Assembly (NCBI GenBank): GCA_903873415.1
Contig: CAIQOK010000021.1
Location: 88,764 to 152,763 of the forward strand
Length of the DNA stretch: 64,000 bases
Source of the DNA: an uncultured Verrucomicrobiota bacterium
Lineage (GTDB): Bacteria; Verrucomicrobiota; Verrucomicrobiia; Limisphaerales; CAIQOK01
Reading direction: 5' to 3'
A program made the position numbers and the translations under genes. Shown piece by piece: positions 53,886 through 63,513 of the stretch (the stretch's first letter is position 1; each line of letters opens with the position of its first letter). A model generated the notes under the pieces. That model did not search any database. It was not told where the DNA came from and saw only the letters and a program-made list of their open reading frames with translations.

Positions 53886-54665
53886 ATGATGCAAGCGATG
53901 AACAGAATGAAAGGATTTGGCAGCGTCGGGTTGATTGCCCTGTGGCTTGTGGTTTTTACGGGCTCGTCCGCCCTCGCCCAGCTGCCTATCAGCGAGGGCG
54001 CTTTTGGTATGAGCGTGGCCATGTTGAAGCTCTTTGGCAGTGTCACAGCCTTCACCGCCAATGCCCGGGTTCGGGTGTCGGACGCATCGGGAAAGGAAAG
54101 CTTGAGAGCGCCCATGACCTTTGATGTTCGGGACGGTCGCTTGCGGATGGATCTGGACATGGCGCAAATCCAGAGCGGGTTGGTCCCCGCCGGGGCAGTG
54201 GCCGGGTTGCAACAATTCGGCTTGAGCCGGCTGGCCGTCATCGTGCGCCCGGACAAAAAGGACATGCTCATCCTCTACCCGGATTCGAGAAGCTATGTCT
54301 CGATGCCGCTGTCGTCTGAAGATTTGGCGGCGGCCGGGGCCAGCGTGCGTGCGGGGAAGCGGTCGCCGGAAAAGACGGTGGTGGACGGGCATGTGTGCGC
54401 TAAAAACATTCTTCTCCTGAAAAGCAAGAGCGGGGCTGTGTTGCTGGAGGCGGTGACTTGGAACGCCGGGGATTTAAAAGGGTTTCCAGTTCAAATCCAG
54501 ATGAAGGAGGGTGGGAACACAGCCCTGCTGAAGCTTTCTCAAATTCAGATTCTGCGCCCGGATTCACGGCGCTTTGAGGCTCCGGCCGGGTTCAGCCGGT
54601 ATGAGAGTCCGCAGGCGTTGATGTTTGCGCTTGCGAAAAAAAGGCTTGGCGGCGCGGAAAAGTAG
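53886..54665 (+). CDS. Exported protein of unknown function (DUF4412-like)
   Basis: This 259-residue protein has an N-terminal signal (residues ~8-32, FGSVGLIALWLVVFTGSSALA). It then has a beta-rich fold containing DGRLRMDLDMAQIQS, VRPDKKDMLILYPDSRSYVS and VTWNAGDLKGFPVQIQMKEG. It resembles the DUF4412/LolA-like class that binds lipid or sits in the periplasm, but I claim no specific function. It is followed 111 bp later by the metallo-beta-lactamase-fold gene. Confidence 0.65.
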   Translation: MMQAMNRMKGFGSVGLIALWLVVFTGSSALAQLPISEGAFGMSVAMLKLFGSVTAFTANARVRVSDASGKESLRAPMTFDVRDGRLRMDLDMAQIQSGLVPAGAVAGLQQFGLSRLAVIVRPDKKDMLILYPDSRSYVSMPLSSEDLAAAGASVRAGKRSPEKTVVDGHVCAKNILLLKSKSGAVLLEAVTWNAGDLKGFPVQIQMKEGGNTALLKLSQIQILRPDSRRFEAPAGFSRYESPQALMFALAKKRLGGAEK

Positions 54666-54776
54666 TGGATGCTGTCCCATTGCAAGGGGGCTCAATAAGC
54701 CTTGATCCATGCAAACACCTGCGGCCGGGTCTTCCGGTTGAGGTCGAACCTGCGGCACTGCCGCCGATTTTATTTT

Positions 54777-56153
54777 ATGCGTATTACAAATCTCAATCCC
54801 GACTCGGGTATTGGCGCCAGCTCTTGGCTGGTGGAAACAGACGGACACGGCCTGCTGCTTGACGCGGGCACCCACCCCAAACGTGAAGGGCGGGACAGCC
54901 TCCCTCTCTACGGTCTGGCCAAGAACAAGGACGTGGACTCCGTTGTCATCACCCACTGCCATCATGATCACGTTGGTTCCCTGCCGGTGGCGTTGCGCCA
55001 GTTCCCCAAGGCCCACGTGCTGATGCCCGAACTGAGCTATTTCATCGTCGAGCGGGTGTTGCACAATTCCGTCAACGTGATGACCCGCCAGCGCGAGGAG
55101 CTGGGCATTCGCGAATATCCCCTCTACACCCACGACGAGGTGGACGAAATCGCCCCGCTTTTTCAGGGGTTCAAATACAACCGACAAATCGAATGGGCTG
55201 CATTTCATAAAACGCGGGCGGGCCACATCTCGCCGACCCTCGAGTTTTTCGATGCCGGCCACACCTTGGGCTCGGCCGGCGTGCTGGTCCGCGGCAAGAA
55301 GGAGAGCCTGTTTTATACCGGTGACGTGTGTTTTCACGATCAGACCATTTTGCGCAGTGCCCGTTTCGAGGGCGTTCGAGCCGACGTGCTGATCATGGAA
55401 ACCACCCGCGGCGGTCGCGGGGTGCCGGCCGGGTTCTCTCGGGAAAAGGAAATCGAGAGGCTGAGCGCCTGTCTGCAACGGGTCATCCAGCGCAAGGGTT
55501 CCGTTTTGATCCCCTCCTTCGCTTTGGGCCGCACCCAGGAGATTCTCGCCCTGTTGGCGCTGCTCATGCGCGAGGGTAAGCTCAAGCCGCAACCGGTTTA
55601 TATCGGCGGCTTGGGTCGCGTGTTTACGGAGATCTACGACCTCGAATCGCACCGGGCGCATCGCCAGCACCCCAATCTTCAGCTCAACGAAGCATTGAAC
55701 CTTGTCGTTCTGGATCCGAAAAAAGCCGAGAAGATGAAACTCAGCGGCGCTCATATTTTTGTGCTCACCGCCGGAATGATGAGCGAGAAGACCGCCGCCC
55801 ATGACATGGCCCTGCGCATGATGGGCGATCCCCGGCACGCCATCTTTTTCGTCGGTTACACCGATCCCGAAACCCCGGGCGGGCGGCTCCGGGCGGCCAA
55901 GGACGGGGACACTTTCGTGTTCAGTGCTACTGGCGGGGAGGCTACGCGCAAATGCGAGATTCAGGAATTTGATCTCACTGCCCATGCCAACCGGGAGGAA
56001 TTGTTGGATTTCGTCGGCCGGGTTGAGCCCCGGACCGTGTTGCTCGGGCATGGCGAGGCCGAAGCCCGCCAGTGGTTCGCTGAACAGATCCACGCCCGAC
56101 ATCCTAAAATCAAGGTCGTCCAGCCCGAACCCGGCAAGACCGTTGAGGTCTAG
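54777..56153 (+). CDS. Metallo-beta-lactamase-fold, beta-CASP RNase-like protein
   Basis: This 458-residue protein has the metal motif THCHHDHVGSLP (HxHxDH) near residue 60, FDAGHTLGSAG and the beta-CASP segments IPSFALGRTQEILALL and FDLTAHANREEL. The family includes CPSF-73/RNase J-like and archaeal KH-lacking nucleases. The product should be a metal-dependent RNA endo/exonuclease; no KH domain is seen. The ATG at 54777 (MRITNLNPDSG) is chosen over an earlier open frame from 54702. Confidence 0.87.
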   Translation: MRITNLNPDSGIGASSWLVETDGHGLLLDAGTHPKREGRDSLPLYGLAKNKDVDSVVITHCHHDHVGSLPVALRQFPKAHVLMPELSYFIVERVLHNSVNVMTRQREELGIREYPLYTHDEVDEIAPLFQGFKYNRQIEWAAFHKTRAGHISPTLEFFDAGHTLGSAGVLVRGKKESLFYTGDVCFHDQTILRSARFEGVRADVLIMETTRGGRGVPAGFSREKEIERLSACLQRVIQRKGSVLIPSFALGRTQEILALLALLMREGKLKPQPVYIGGLGRVFTEIYDLESHRAHRQHPNLQLNEALNLVVLDPKKAEKMKLSGAHIFVLTAGMMSEKTAAHDMALRMMGDPRHAIFFVGYTDPETPGGRLRAAKDGDTFVFSATGGEATRKCEIQEFDLTAHANREELLDFVGRVEPRTVLLGHGEAEARQWFAEQIHARHPKIKVVQPEPGKTVEV

Positions 56154-56450
56154 CCCGCCTGTCTGGACCCCTTTCGGGTCCGGGGAATCCATTGGGAACC
56201 GGCGATGTTGCGGCCGGTTCCCAATCATGCTCTGGATAGGGGCGGCCCCGCGCTAATTGCCGGCCCAAGTTTTCTCGCATCGTTCAATGAATCATTCGAT
56301 GAGGGACCCGCAACTTGGGCCGTTGCTTTGGTTAAGCCCGCTCGGGCCCATGCTGTCGGTTTCGGCGTCGCCGGACTGGGCTGGTTCTTTGCCGGAAATA
56401 CCTGCGGTTCAGGTTTGGATTTTGCCGCTGCAATCGCTCGCCTTGGGTTC

Positions 56451-57344
56451 TCAGCCGCGGTGCAGGAGCAAGGCCCCTTGGCCCGTGATCTTCTTGGATC
56501 CTACAGCCCCTTTGGTTGGTGTCGAGGCAGGTGTCGCTTCAGGAGGCGGCGGCGGGGTGGAAAGCTGGCCGGAGGGTTGGAGGGAAACCAAGGCTGGGCG
56601 GAGTTGTTTTCCCTGATAGGAATATCCGTTGGCCAGAGTCTCGGCTATGACTGGGTTTTCCGCAGGCAGGACCGCACCATCGGCAAGTCGGTGGCGGTTC
56701 GGATCGAATTTTTCTCCGGCCTCGCCCCCAAAGGGGGCCAGTCCCACACGCCGCGCGGCTTCCAAGCAGCTTGATTGAAGCCGGCCGGTCTGTTCGATCA
56801 GAATTGGCTGGCCTGATTGCCGGGCGCCGCGCTGAAAGGCATGAGTGTGATCGAGCATCCGCACGGCAACTTGGAGCCAGTCGGTTTCCGCCCGGCGCAG
56901 TTTTTCCACCTCAAGTCGCAGGGCGGCTTTCTCGCCGTCATTGGAGTTTTGGAGAAGGGTGTTGAAGTTTTTCACCTCGGCTGCGACGCGCTCCGCGATG
57001 GATTGGGCGGCGGCGCCGGTTTTGTCGGCGGCTTCCCGGATGGTCTGCCATTGGCTGGTGGTTTGGGCGATCTGTGCCGCGAGCGGCTCAAGGCTTTTTA
57101 GTTTCGCGGCCGTGTCGGCGGCGGCCCCGGTTTCCGCCATCCGGATGGCGGCGCGGTATTCCAAGACGAAAGGCCAGACCCCCAGGATGCTTCCAATGGC
57201 CACGCAGAGGATGCAGAGGAGCAGTTCCCAGAAATCGATCGGGGAACGGCTCTGGAAAATCAAGATGAAGGCCGCCTCGAGCATGAGGAGGTTGCCGATG
57301 TAGAAGGGCAGTTTGGCAAGCTTGGCCGCAGTTGGAGCTGGCAT
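56451..57344 (-). CDS. Membrane-anchored GrpE-like protein
   Basis: This 297-residue protein has two hydrophobic segments near the N-terminus (residues ~12-30 and ~40-60; LLLCILCVAIGSILGVWPFV). A long charged coiled coil follows (residues ~75-175). The C-terminal segment PVIAETLANGYSYQGKQLRP resembles the GrpE beta domain (typically AxVxxxGYxxxGxLLRPAxV). A Pro-rich tail ends the protein. GrpE exchanges nucleotide on DnaK; an anchored version would act at the membrane. This is inferred from a short C-terminal match and the overall plan. It is divergent from nusB. Confidence 0.7.
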   Translation of the reverse strand: MPAPTAAKLAKLPFYIGNLLMLEAAFILIFQSRSPIDFWELLLCILCVAIGSILGVWPFVLEYRAAIRMAETGAAADTAAKLKSLEPLAAQIAQTTSQWQTIREAADKTGAAAQSIAERVAAEVKNFNTLLQNSNDGEKAALRLEVEKLRRAETDWLQVAVRMLDHTHAFQRGARQSGQPILIEQTGRLQSSCLEAARRVGLAPFGGEAGEKFDPNRHRLADGAVLPAENPVIAETLANGYSYQGKQLRPALVSLQPSGQLSTPPPPPEATPASTPTKGAVGSKKITGQGALLLHRG

Positions 57345-57449
57345 AAGGCTTATACTAGCCGGCCTGAGTGGGCAGTTCAAGCCGCGGCGCGCGGCGTGGT
57401 TTGAAGATTTTGTTTTCTCCCGCTTCGATTTAAGGCATGATGCTCCTCT

Positions 57450-57950
57450 ATGGGTAAGAGACGCGAGGCGCGCGAACGCGCTGTTCAGTTTTTGTTCGAG
57501 TATGATTTGAATCCGCCGGAAAAACTGGAGGAGGCCTTGGATGAGTTCTGGCACACGCAGCGCGCGGCGTGCATCGCCGATGAAAAGGGGCCGGCCAAGT
57601 GGAACGAAACGGTCCATCTGCCTCCTCCCACCGCTGATGAGGCCGCTCTACGGTTGTTTGCCGAACCGCTCATTCGCGGCGCGTTGGAACACCGGGACCA
57701 GGCCGACGAGCTCATCGTCAAGCACGCGAAAAACTGGGATCTGCACCGGATTGCCGCCGTCGACCGCAACATCCTGCGGCTGGCCATCTATGAGATGCTT
57801 CACCGGCAGGACATCCCCCCCATTGTCAGCATTAATGAGGCGGTGGATATCGCCAAGAAGTTCTCCACCCAGGATAGCGGCAAGTTTGTCAACGGCCTGC
57901 TCGACAGGATCAAAGGCGAAATGATGAGGCCTGCGAGGATTGTGACCTGA
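57450..57950 (+). CDS. nusB: Transcription antitermination factor NusB
   Basis: This 166-residue protein opens GKRREARERAVQFLFEYDLN, the NusB start, and has WDLHRIAAVDRNILRLAIYE and SINEAVDIAKKFSTQDSGKF, the family core. NusB with NusE drives rRNA antitermination. It is ~25 residues longer than usual, with an insertion after the first helix (residues ~28-60, including HTQRAACIADEKGP). Its stop TGA overlaps the next ATG by one base (57950). Confidence 0.95.
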   Translation: MGKRREARERAVQFLFEYDLNPPEKLEEALDEFWHTQRAACIADEKGPAKWNETVHLPPPTADEAALRLFAEPLIRGALEHRDQADELIVKHAKNWDLHRIAAVDRNILRLAIYEMLHRQDIPPIVSINEAVDIAKKFSTQDSGKFVNGLLDRIKGEMMRPARIVT

Positions 57951-58795
57951 TGTTTGCCGACCTCCATTTACACACGAATTTTTCCGACGGCACCTATTCG
58001 CCGGAGGAGTTGGTGGCGCAGGCGGCCAGGCACAAGCTGTCCGGGATTTCCCTGACCGATCATGACACGGTCGAGGGCTGCGAGCGTGCGGCCCGGGCTT
58101 GTGCGGCGGTGAATATCGAGTTTATCACCGGCACGGAACTCACCGCCGAGCAGAACGGCAACGAGATTCATCTGCTCGGCTACGGTTTCGATCCGCTCAA
58201 TCCCAAACTGCTGGCGGAGATCTCAAAATTCCAGGCGGTGCGTCAGCAGCGGATCCACGAGATGGTGGCGCGCCTCAACGAGCTGAACATTCCGCTGCAG
58301 GTCGAGGCGGTTTTCAGCCTTGCCAACTGCCAGTCGCCCGGCCGGCCGCATGTGGCCCGAGCCTTGGCTCAGGCCGGTTTTGTTGCCAATCTGGACGAGG
58401 CGTTCGAGCGTTTTCTCAAGAAAAACCGCCCGGCTTGGGTGCCCAAGGCCCGCATGTCCGCCTTGGAAGGCATGGAGCTCATCCATCAGGCCGGAGGCGT
58501 GGCGGTGATGGCCCATCCCGGGCTGAATCGCACAGATGATGTGATTCCCGGGCTGGTGCGTGCCGGGATGGACGGGATTGAATGTTTTCATACCAAGCAC
58601 ACGCCCTCGATGGCGCGTAATTATCTCGCGCTGGCGGCCAAATACCGGCTGCTTGTCACCGGCGGTTCCGACTGCCACGGCATGAGCAAGGGCAAGCCGC
58701 TGATCGGGACGATGCGGTTGCCGTATGACCATGTTGAAAAGCTCAAGGCCAAGCTGGCCGAGCGGAAGACGACTCTTTCCAATGCGAATCAATAA
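57950..58795 (+). CDS. PHP-domain phosphoesterase (RNase AM/TrpH-like)
   Basis: This 281-residue protein opens with FADLHLHTNFSDGTYSPEEL, the PHP metal motif (HLHT...SDG). It continues with TDHDTVEG and VMAHPG, and ends with GGSDCHG. The layout matches the TrpH/RNase AM group, which removes 5' phosphates from short oligonucleotides. It shares one base with the nusB stop, so translation is coupled. ftsY follows 76 bp downstream. Confidence 0.9.
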   Translation: MFADLHLHTNFSDGTYSPEELVAQAARHKLSGISLTDHDTVEGCERAARACAAVNIEFITGTELTAEQNGNEIHLLGYGFDPLNPKLLAEISKFQAVRQQRIHEMVARLNELNIPLQVEAVFSLANCQSPGRPHVARALAQAGFVANLDEAFERFLKKNRPAWVPKARMSALEGMELIHQAGGVAVMAHPGLNRTDDVIPGLVRAGMDGIECFHTKHTPSMARNYLALAAKYRLLVTGGSDCHGMSKGKPLIGTMRLPYDHVEKLKAKLAERKTTLSNANQ

Positions 58796-58871
58796 AAACG
58801 GAGTGGTTTTCCTCCTGGTTGCCGCCCCCGGCAGGGTTGTATTTGCCTGATTGCGCAGTTGATTTTTTCCC

Positions 58872-59783
58872 ATGGGACTCTTCGCCAAGTTCAAGGCCGG
58901 TCTGGCCAAAACACACAGCAAGCTGGTTCACGAGATCAAACGCATCGTCACTCGCTCGCCCAAACTCACCGCCGAGTCCCTGGAGGAGATAGAGCACGCC
59001 CTGATCGCCGCCGATCTGGGCATGGCGATGACGGCGCAAATTATCGCCGCTGTCAAACAGGCCTATGAATCCCAGGGCAGCGGCGGGCCGGATTATCTTG
59101 CCATTGCGGGTGCGGAAATAGAGCGAAGCCTGGCTGCGAACAAGCCCGATTTGGTGCGCGCGGCCAGCGGCCCGACCATCGTTTCGATTGTGGGCGTGAA
59201 CGGCACCGGCAAGACCACCACCGCCGCCAAGCTGGCTCATCTCATTCAAGCGCAGAACCGCACGGTCCTACTCGCGGCCTGTGACACCTTTCGCGCCGCC
59301 GCCATCGAACAGCTCAAACTTTGGGGCGCCCGGCTCAAGGTCGAGGTCATCGCCGGTTCCTACGGTGCCGACGCCGCCTCCGTCGCCCACGATGCCGTCA
59401 CCGCCGCCCATGCCCGGAAGGCGGACTATCTGTTCATCGACACTGCGGGGCGACTGCACACCAAGCACAATCTGATGCAGGAACTGCACAAGCTTCATCG
59501 GGTGATCGGCAAGCAGGTGGCCGGCGCGCCGCACGAAGTCTTGCTCGTGCTGGACGGCAGCACCGGCATGAACGCGTTGAATCAGGCCCGGGAATTCAAC
59601 AAGGCCGTGCCCCTCACCGGCATCATCGTGACCAAGCTCGATGGAACCAGCAAAGGCGGCATGGTTGTCGCCATCCAAAAGGAACTGGGTCTGCCCATCA
59701 AGTTCATCGGACTGGGCGAACAGCCTGACGATCTGCAGCCCTTTGACGCCAAACAGTTCGCGCAGGCCTTGTTCGAGGAGTGA
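58872..59783 (+). CDS. ftsY: Signal recognition particle receptor FtsY
   Basis: This 303-residue protein is the NG domain with almost no A domain: [19 protein letters not shown] leads directly into the N domain. P-loop [33 protein letters not shown] and [10 protein letters not shown] are all intact. It receives SRP-ribosome complexes at the membrane. The small A domain suggests membrane contact through the N-terminal helix. Start at the ATG at 58872. Confidence 0.96.
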   Translation: MGLFAKFKAGLAKTHSKLVHEIKRIVTRSPKLTAESLEEIEHALIAADLGMAMTAQIIAAVKQAYESQGSGGPDYLAIAGAEIERSLAANKPDLVRAASGPTIVSIVGVNGTGKTTTAAKLAHLIQAQNRTVLLAACDTFRAAAIEQLKLWGARLKVEVIAGSYGADAASVAHDAVTAAHARKADYLFIDTAGRLHTKHNLMQELHKLHRVIGKQVAGAPHEVLLVLDGSTGMNALNQAREFNKAVPLTGIIVTKLDGTSKGGMVVAIQKELGLPIKFIGLGEQPDDLQPFDAKQFAQALFEE

Positions 59784-59964
59784 AGCCCGGCGGCCAATCC
59801 GCGGTCCCGGGCGGTATGACCCGCCGCCGGGTCGGGAGCATTGTCCCCCAACCCTTTATCCCGGTGGAGCTGGTGGGCTTACGCCACCCGGCCTAGGCGC
59901 AATCCCGCTCGCTCCGCGCTTGCGTGGCGCGGATCCTACCGCCATACTTTTTGAAAATTATTTT

Positions 59965-60960
59965 ATGAACACTGCCCCCATCCGAGTCGCGATCACCGGT
60001 GCCGCCGGACAGATCGGTTATTCACTCCTGTTCCGGATCGCCTCCGGCGCCATGTTCGGACCGAACCAGCCGGTCATCCTCCACCTCATCGAAGTGCCCG
60101 ATGAAAGGGCGCTCACCGCCTTGCAGGGCGTGTGTATGGAGTTGGATGACTGCGCGTTTCCTCTGCTCAAAGGCATTGTGGCCACATCCAGTCTGGAGGA
60201 GGGATTCAAGGGGGTGAACTGGGCGCTGCTGGTCGGCGCTGTGCCGCGCAAAGCCGGGATGGAGCGCAAGGATCTTCTGGGCATCAACGGGAAAATCTTC
60301 ACCGGCCAAGGCCAGGCCATTGCCAAGAACGCCGCCGGTGACGTTCGCGTGCTGGTGGTGGGCAACCCCTGCAACACCAATTCGCTCATTGCCATGAACA
60401 ACGCGCCCGGCGTCCCCGGTGACCGTTTTTTTGCCATGACGATGCTGGATGAAAACCGCGCCAAAACCCAGCTCGCCAAAAAAGCCGGCGTGGATGTCAC
60501 GGCCATCAGTAATCTCGCCATCTGGGGCAATCATAGCGCCACCATGTATCCGGATTTTTTCAACGGCAAAATCCATGGCCGCCCGCTTACGGACGTCATT
60601 GGCCACCGCGAATGGCTGGAGAAGGATTTCATCACCACCGTTCAGCAGCGCGGTGCGGCTATTATAAAGGCCCGCGGCCTGAGCAGCGCCGCCAGCGCCG
60701 CCAATGCCGTGGTGGACACCGTCCGCAACCTTACCACGCCCACCAAGGCCGGCGATTGGTTCAGTGTCGGTGTTTGCACCCCGGGGGATTATGGAATCGA
60801 GAAGGGGCTGATCTTTAGTTATCCCATCCGCACGGATGGCAGGAAATGGGAGATTGTGCAGAACGTTCCGCTCAACGACTTCAGCAAGTCCAAGATCGGC
60901 GCGACCGAAGCGGAGTTAAAGGAGGAGAAGAGTTTGGTAGCCGAACTTTTGGCGAAATAG
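59965..60960 (+). CDS. mdh: Malate dehydrogenase
   Basis: This 331-residue protein has the NAD motif [19 protein letters not shown] near residue 10, VGNPCNTN near 133, [15 protein letters not shown] and the catalytic-site [11 protein letters not shown]. It belongs to the cytosolic-type/MDH group rather than the LDH-like one. It interconverts malate and oxaloacetate in the TCA cycle. The ATG at 59965 fits; the longer open frame upstream is not needed. A terminator follows at 60989-61014. Confidence 0.95.
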   Translation: MNTAPIRVAITGAAGQIGYSLLFRIASGAMFGPNQPVILHLIEVPDERALTALQGVCMELDDCAFPLLKGIVATSSLEEGFKGVNWALLVGAVPRKAGMERKDLLGINGKIFTGQGQAIAKNAAGDVRVLVVGNPCNTNSLIAMNNAPGVPGDRFFAMTMLDENRAKTQLAKKAGVDVTAISNLAIWGNHSATMYPDFFNGKIHGRPLTDVIGHREWLEKDFITTVQQRGAAIIKARGLSSAASAANAVVDTVRNLTTPTKAGDWFSVGVCTPGDYGIEKGLIFSYPIRTDGRKWEIVQNVPLNDFSKSKIGATEAELKEEKSLVAELLAK

Positions 60961-60988
60961 CAACCGTTCCGCGTTTCACCGCTTCTCA

Positions 60989-61014
60989 AACCACGGCGCA
61001 GGCCGTGGTTTTTT
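60989..61014 (+). terminator. Rho-independent terminator after mdh
   Basis: Arms AACCACGGC and GCCGTGGTT with loop GCAG are followed by a T-run. It lies 28 bp after the mdh stop. Confidence 0.92.
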
Positions 61015-61216
61015 GTTGGATGCTTGAGGCGGCGTGGCGACCGGACGCCGAAATGAGAACGAGGAGCTCACGCGTTGGAACGCGGGCCAGGCCGGGAGTC
61101 AGTCGGGTTTTTCTGCGAACCCGCAGTTTCACCCTTTTCCAACTTTGGGAGCCCACAGTGAAAAATTGGAGTGTCCAATCGCCCATGATCTGGACATCCT
61201 CACCGCGCGCCGCAAG

Positions 61217-62170
61217 ATGACACTGCTCGAAATCAAGAACCTCAAGATCGATTTTCAGTCCGGGCACTCCCAACTCCGAGCTGTGGACGGGGTGTCGTTG
61301 ACGGTGGGCGCGGGTGAAACGGTTTGTTTGGTCGGCGAGAGTGGCTGCGGCAAGAGCGTGACGGCGCATTCGATTGCACGACTGGTGCCCACGCCGCCCG
61401 CCCGCTATGCCGGCGGCGAGATTTTGCTCCATGGTCGCGATGTGTTGAAAATGGACCGGGAAGAACTGCGGGAAATCCGCGGTGGTGTCGTGGGCTATGT
61501 TTTTCAGGAGCCCGGAGCGGCGCTTAATCCGGTTTTCCGCATCGGCCGCCAGATCCGGGAGATGCTCAAATTACATCGGCCCGAGAAGGCGACGATGGAT
61601 GAGGTTGTCCGCCTGTTGAAACTGGTGGGGATTCCCGCACCCGAAGCGCGGACGGCCAGCTACCCGTTCGAGATGTCGGGCGGGATGCAGCAGCGTGTGA
61701 TGATTGCCATGGCTTTGGCGAGCGAGCCGGAGCTGCTGGTGGCCGATGAGCCGACCACAGCGCTGGATGTCACCATTCAGGCTCAGATTTTGGGTCTGCT
61801 GCAAGGCCTCAAGCAGCGGCTGGGCATGGCGATTCTGCTCATCACTCACAACTTGGGCATCGTCGGGGATATCGCCGATCGTGTGGTGGTCATGTATGCG
61901 GGGCAGATTGTTGAGATGGCGTCAGCGCGGGAGATCCTGCGCCGTCCCCTGCATCCCTACACGAGGGCCTTGATGGATTCTGTGCCCAGACTCGGAGGGG
62001 TGGCGGAGCGGCTGCCAACGATTCCGGGGAATGTTCCCCGGGCGGGTCATTTCGCGCCGGGGTGCCGCTTTGCGCCGCGTTGTCCCTTCGCCAGGCCAGC
62101 CTGCCGGGAGACCAATCCCGAACTGCTGGAGGCGGCGCCCGGGCGATGGGTGCGGTGCCCTGTTGTTTGA
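61217..62170 (+). CDS. Oligopeptide/dipeptide-type ABC transporter ATPase (DppD/OppD-like)
   Basis: This 317-residue ATPase has Walker A GESGCGKS near residue 40, the signature MSGGMQQR, Walker [13 protein letters not shown] and H-loop ITHNLG. The C-terminal oligopeptide-permease extension ([19 protein letters not shown]) has the clustered Cys typical of DppD/OppD. It energises uptake of peptides or similar solutes; no permease or binding protein gene is beside it. The start is the ATG at 61217; the longer frame from 61034 has a weak leader. Confidence 0.92.
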   Translation: MTLLEIKNLKIDFQSGHSQLRAVDGVSLTVGAGETVCLVGESGCGKSVTAHSIARLVPTPPARYAGGEILLHGRDVLKMDREELREIRGGVVGYVFQEPGAALNPVFRIGRQIREMLKLHRPEKATMDEVVRLLKLVGIPAPEARTASYPFEMSGGMQQRVMIAMALASEPELLVADEPTTALDVTIQAQILGLLQGLKQRLGMAILLITHNLGIVGDIADRVVVMYAGQIVEMASAREILRRPLHPYTRALMDSVPRLGGVAERLPTIPGNVPRAGHFAPGCRFAPRCPFARPACRETNPELLEAAPGRWVRCPVV

Positions 62171-62185
62171 ACCACGCCGACCTGT

Positions 62186-62455
62186 TTACTCGGGCGGAGC
62201 CAGAAAGAGTTCCTGTGCGGTCATGAGGGTCGCTCCCTTGAGAAGGCGGCAAAATTCCTTTTTGCTCGCCTGCAGGTGCTGGCCCCGCTTGCTGTTCGGG
62301 TTTGTCATCTCCTTGTAGTCCACTTGCAACCGCTCGGAGCGGACGATGCGAAAGTAGACACCGCCCTGCTTCCATATCTGGCCTTGCTGCAGTTTCAGGC
62401 GGGTCCGGACTGCGGTGGGTGCGGGCGTGGGCTTGGTGGTGTGTGAGGATTTCAT
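62186..62455 (-). CDS. Small basic protein coupled to rsmH (89 aa)
   Basis: This 89-residue protein starts at the ATG at 62455, overlapping the rsmH stop in the four bases ATGA. It is basic, with VRTRLKLQQGQIWKQGGVYF and LQVDYKEMTNPNSKRGQ, and ends LFLAPPE. Similar small genes directly after rsmH are, in my recollection, a recurring feature of this phylum, but I cannot test that here. Function unknown. Confidence 0.65.
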   Translation of the reverse strand: MKSSHTTKPTPAPTAVRTRLKLQQGQIWKQGGVYFRIVRSERLQVDYKEMTNPNSKRGQHLQASKKEFCRLLKGATLMTAQELFLAPPE

Positions 62456-63513
62456 AGAGAACGGATGGCCCAGCGCATTTTGGCGGGGCTGGAACGGGGG
62501 TTGGAGTTGCGCTCTTCCGTCGTGGGGCGCACCACATCGTGGCAGATACTCGAATAAGTGTTGTCCTGAAGCCCCGCGGCGAATGCCTTCTTTACACGGC
62601 GATCCTCGCCGGAATGGAACGTGAGAATCGCGACGCGGCCGCCGGGATTCAGGCACGCCGGCAGATGCCGCAGCAGGGTGTCCAAGGCGGAAAACTCGTC
62701 ATTAACGGCGATTCTCAGCGCCTGAAAAACCCGTCGGATTGTTAAATCAAGGCCGTCGGCATTGAGCCGGGGCAGGGCCGCTCGGACCGCGGCAGCCAAG
62801 GCAACAGTGGTGCCCAGCGTCCTGCCCGCCAAGGCTTGGCCCAGCTCCAGGGCGAGCGGTTCGTCAGACGCTTCAGTCAAAAGCTCTGCCAGAGCGTCGG
62901 CTTGGATCTTAGCCAGCAGACTCGCTGCCGATTGGCCGCGATGCGGATTCATGCGCATGTCCAGTGGACCATTCAATTTGAGGGAGAATCCGCGAGACGG
63001 ATCATCAATCTGCATTGAGCTCACGCCCAGATCGGCAAGAAGCAGATCCGCACCGGGCAGCCCCGCTTGTGCGAGAACCTTTGGAAGACCGGCGAAATTA
63101 CTCCGGTGCGCCGTGAAAACCTCGGGGCCATAACCGAGCGCGCGAATCCGGGATTCGGTCTTTGGCAGTTCAATCGGATCGGCATCCAGACCTGCCAAAC
63201 GCCCGCCTGGCCGCAGGAGGGGAAGGATTTCCAGCGTGTGCCCCCCGTGTCCAAGCGTGACATCAATGGCTATTTTGCCGGGGCTGGGCGTCAAGACGGA
63301 GAGAATCTCCGCGACCATGATAGGCCGGTGGGTTCCGGCAGGTGTTTTGCCCGATGCCAGCACTTTGGCGACAGTCGTGGCGTAGCGTTCTGGGGCATGT
63401 TCTTTGTATTTCTCGCTGAAAGTACGAGGGTGGGTTCCACGATAGCGGGCGCGCCGCTGGTGGAGGCGGGATTGGGTTTCGCCGGGAGGCTTGGGATCAG
63501 AGTTGTCAGCCAT
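62452..63513 (-). CDS. rsmH: 16S rRNA (cytosine-N4)-methyltransferase RsmH
   Basis: This 353-residue protein has the RsmH motifs HRPIMVAEIL (residues ~63-72), the SAM site DVTLGHGGHT, LDADPIEL and LGVSSMQIDDPSRGFS. The C-terminal AILTFHSGEDRRVKKAF is typical. It methylates C1402 of 16S rRNA. An N-terminal extension of ~60 residues precedes the catalytic part (RRARYRGTHPRTFSEKYKEH). It usually begins the division/cell-wall cluster, but only the small coupled gene follows within view. Confidence 0.95.
   Translation of the reverse strand: MADNSDPKPPGETQSRLHQRRARYRGTHPRTFSEKYKEHAPERYATTVAKVLASGKTPAGTHRPIMVAEILSVLTPSPGKIAIDVTLGHGGHTLEILPLLRPGGRLAGLDADPIELPKTESRIRALGYGPEVFTAHRSNFAGLPKVLAQAGLPGADLLLADLGVSSMQIDDPSRGFSLKLNGPLDMRMNPHRGQSAASLLAKIQADALAELLTEASDEPLALELGQALAGRTLGTTVALAAAVRAALPRLNADGLDLTIRRVFQALRIAVNDEFSALDTLLRHLPACLNPGGRVAILTFHSGEDRRVKKAFAAGLQDNTYSSICHDVVRPTTEERNSNPRSSPAKMRWAIRSL

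Noticed and set aside
56205..56774. 189-codon plus-strand frame across the GrpE-like gene end
   Set aside because: Overlaps the GrpE-like gene antisense and has no domain; rejected in favour of the minus-strand gene.
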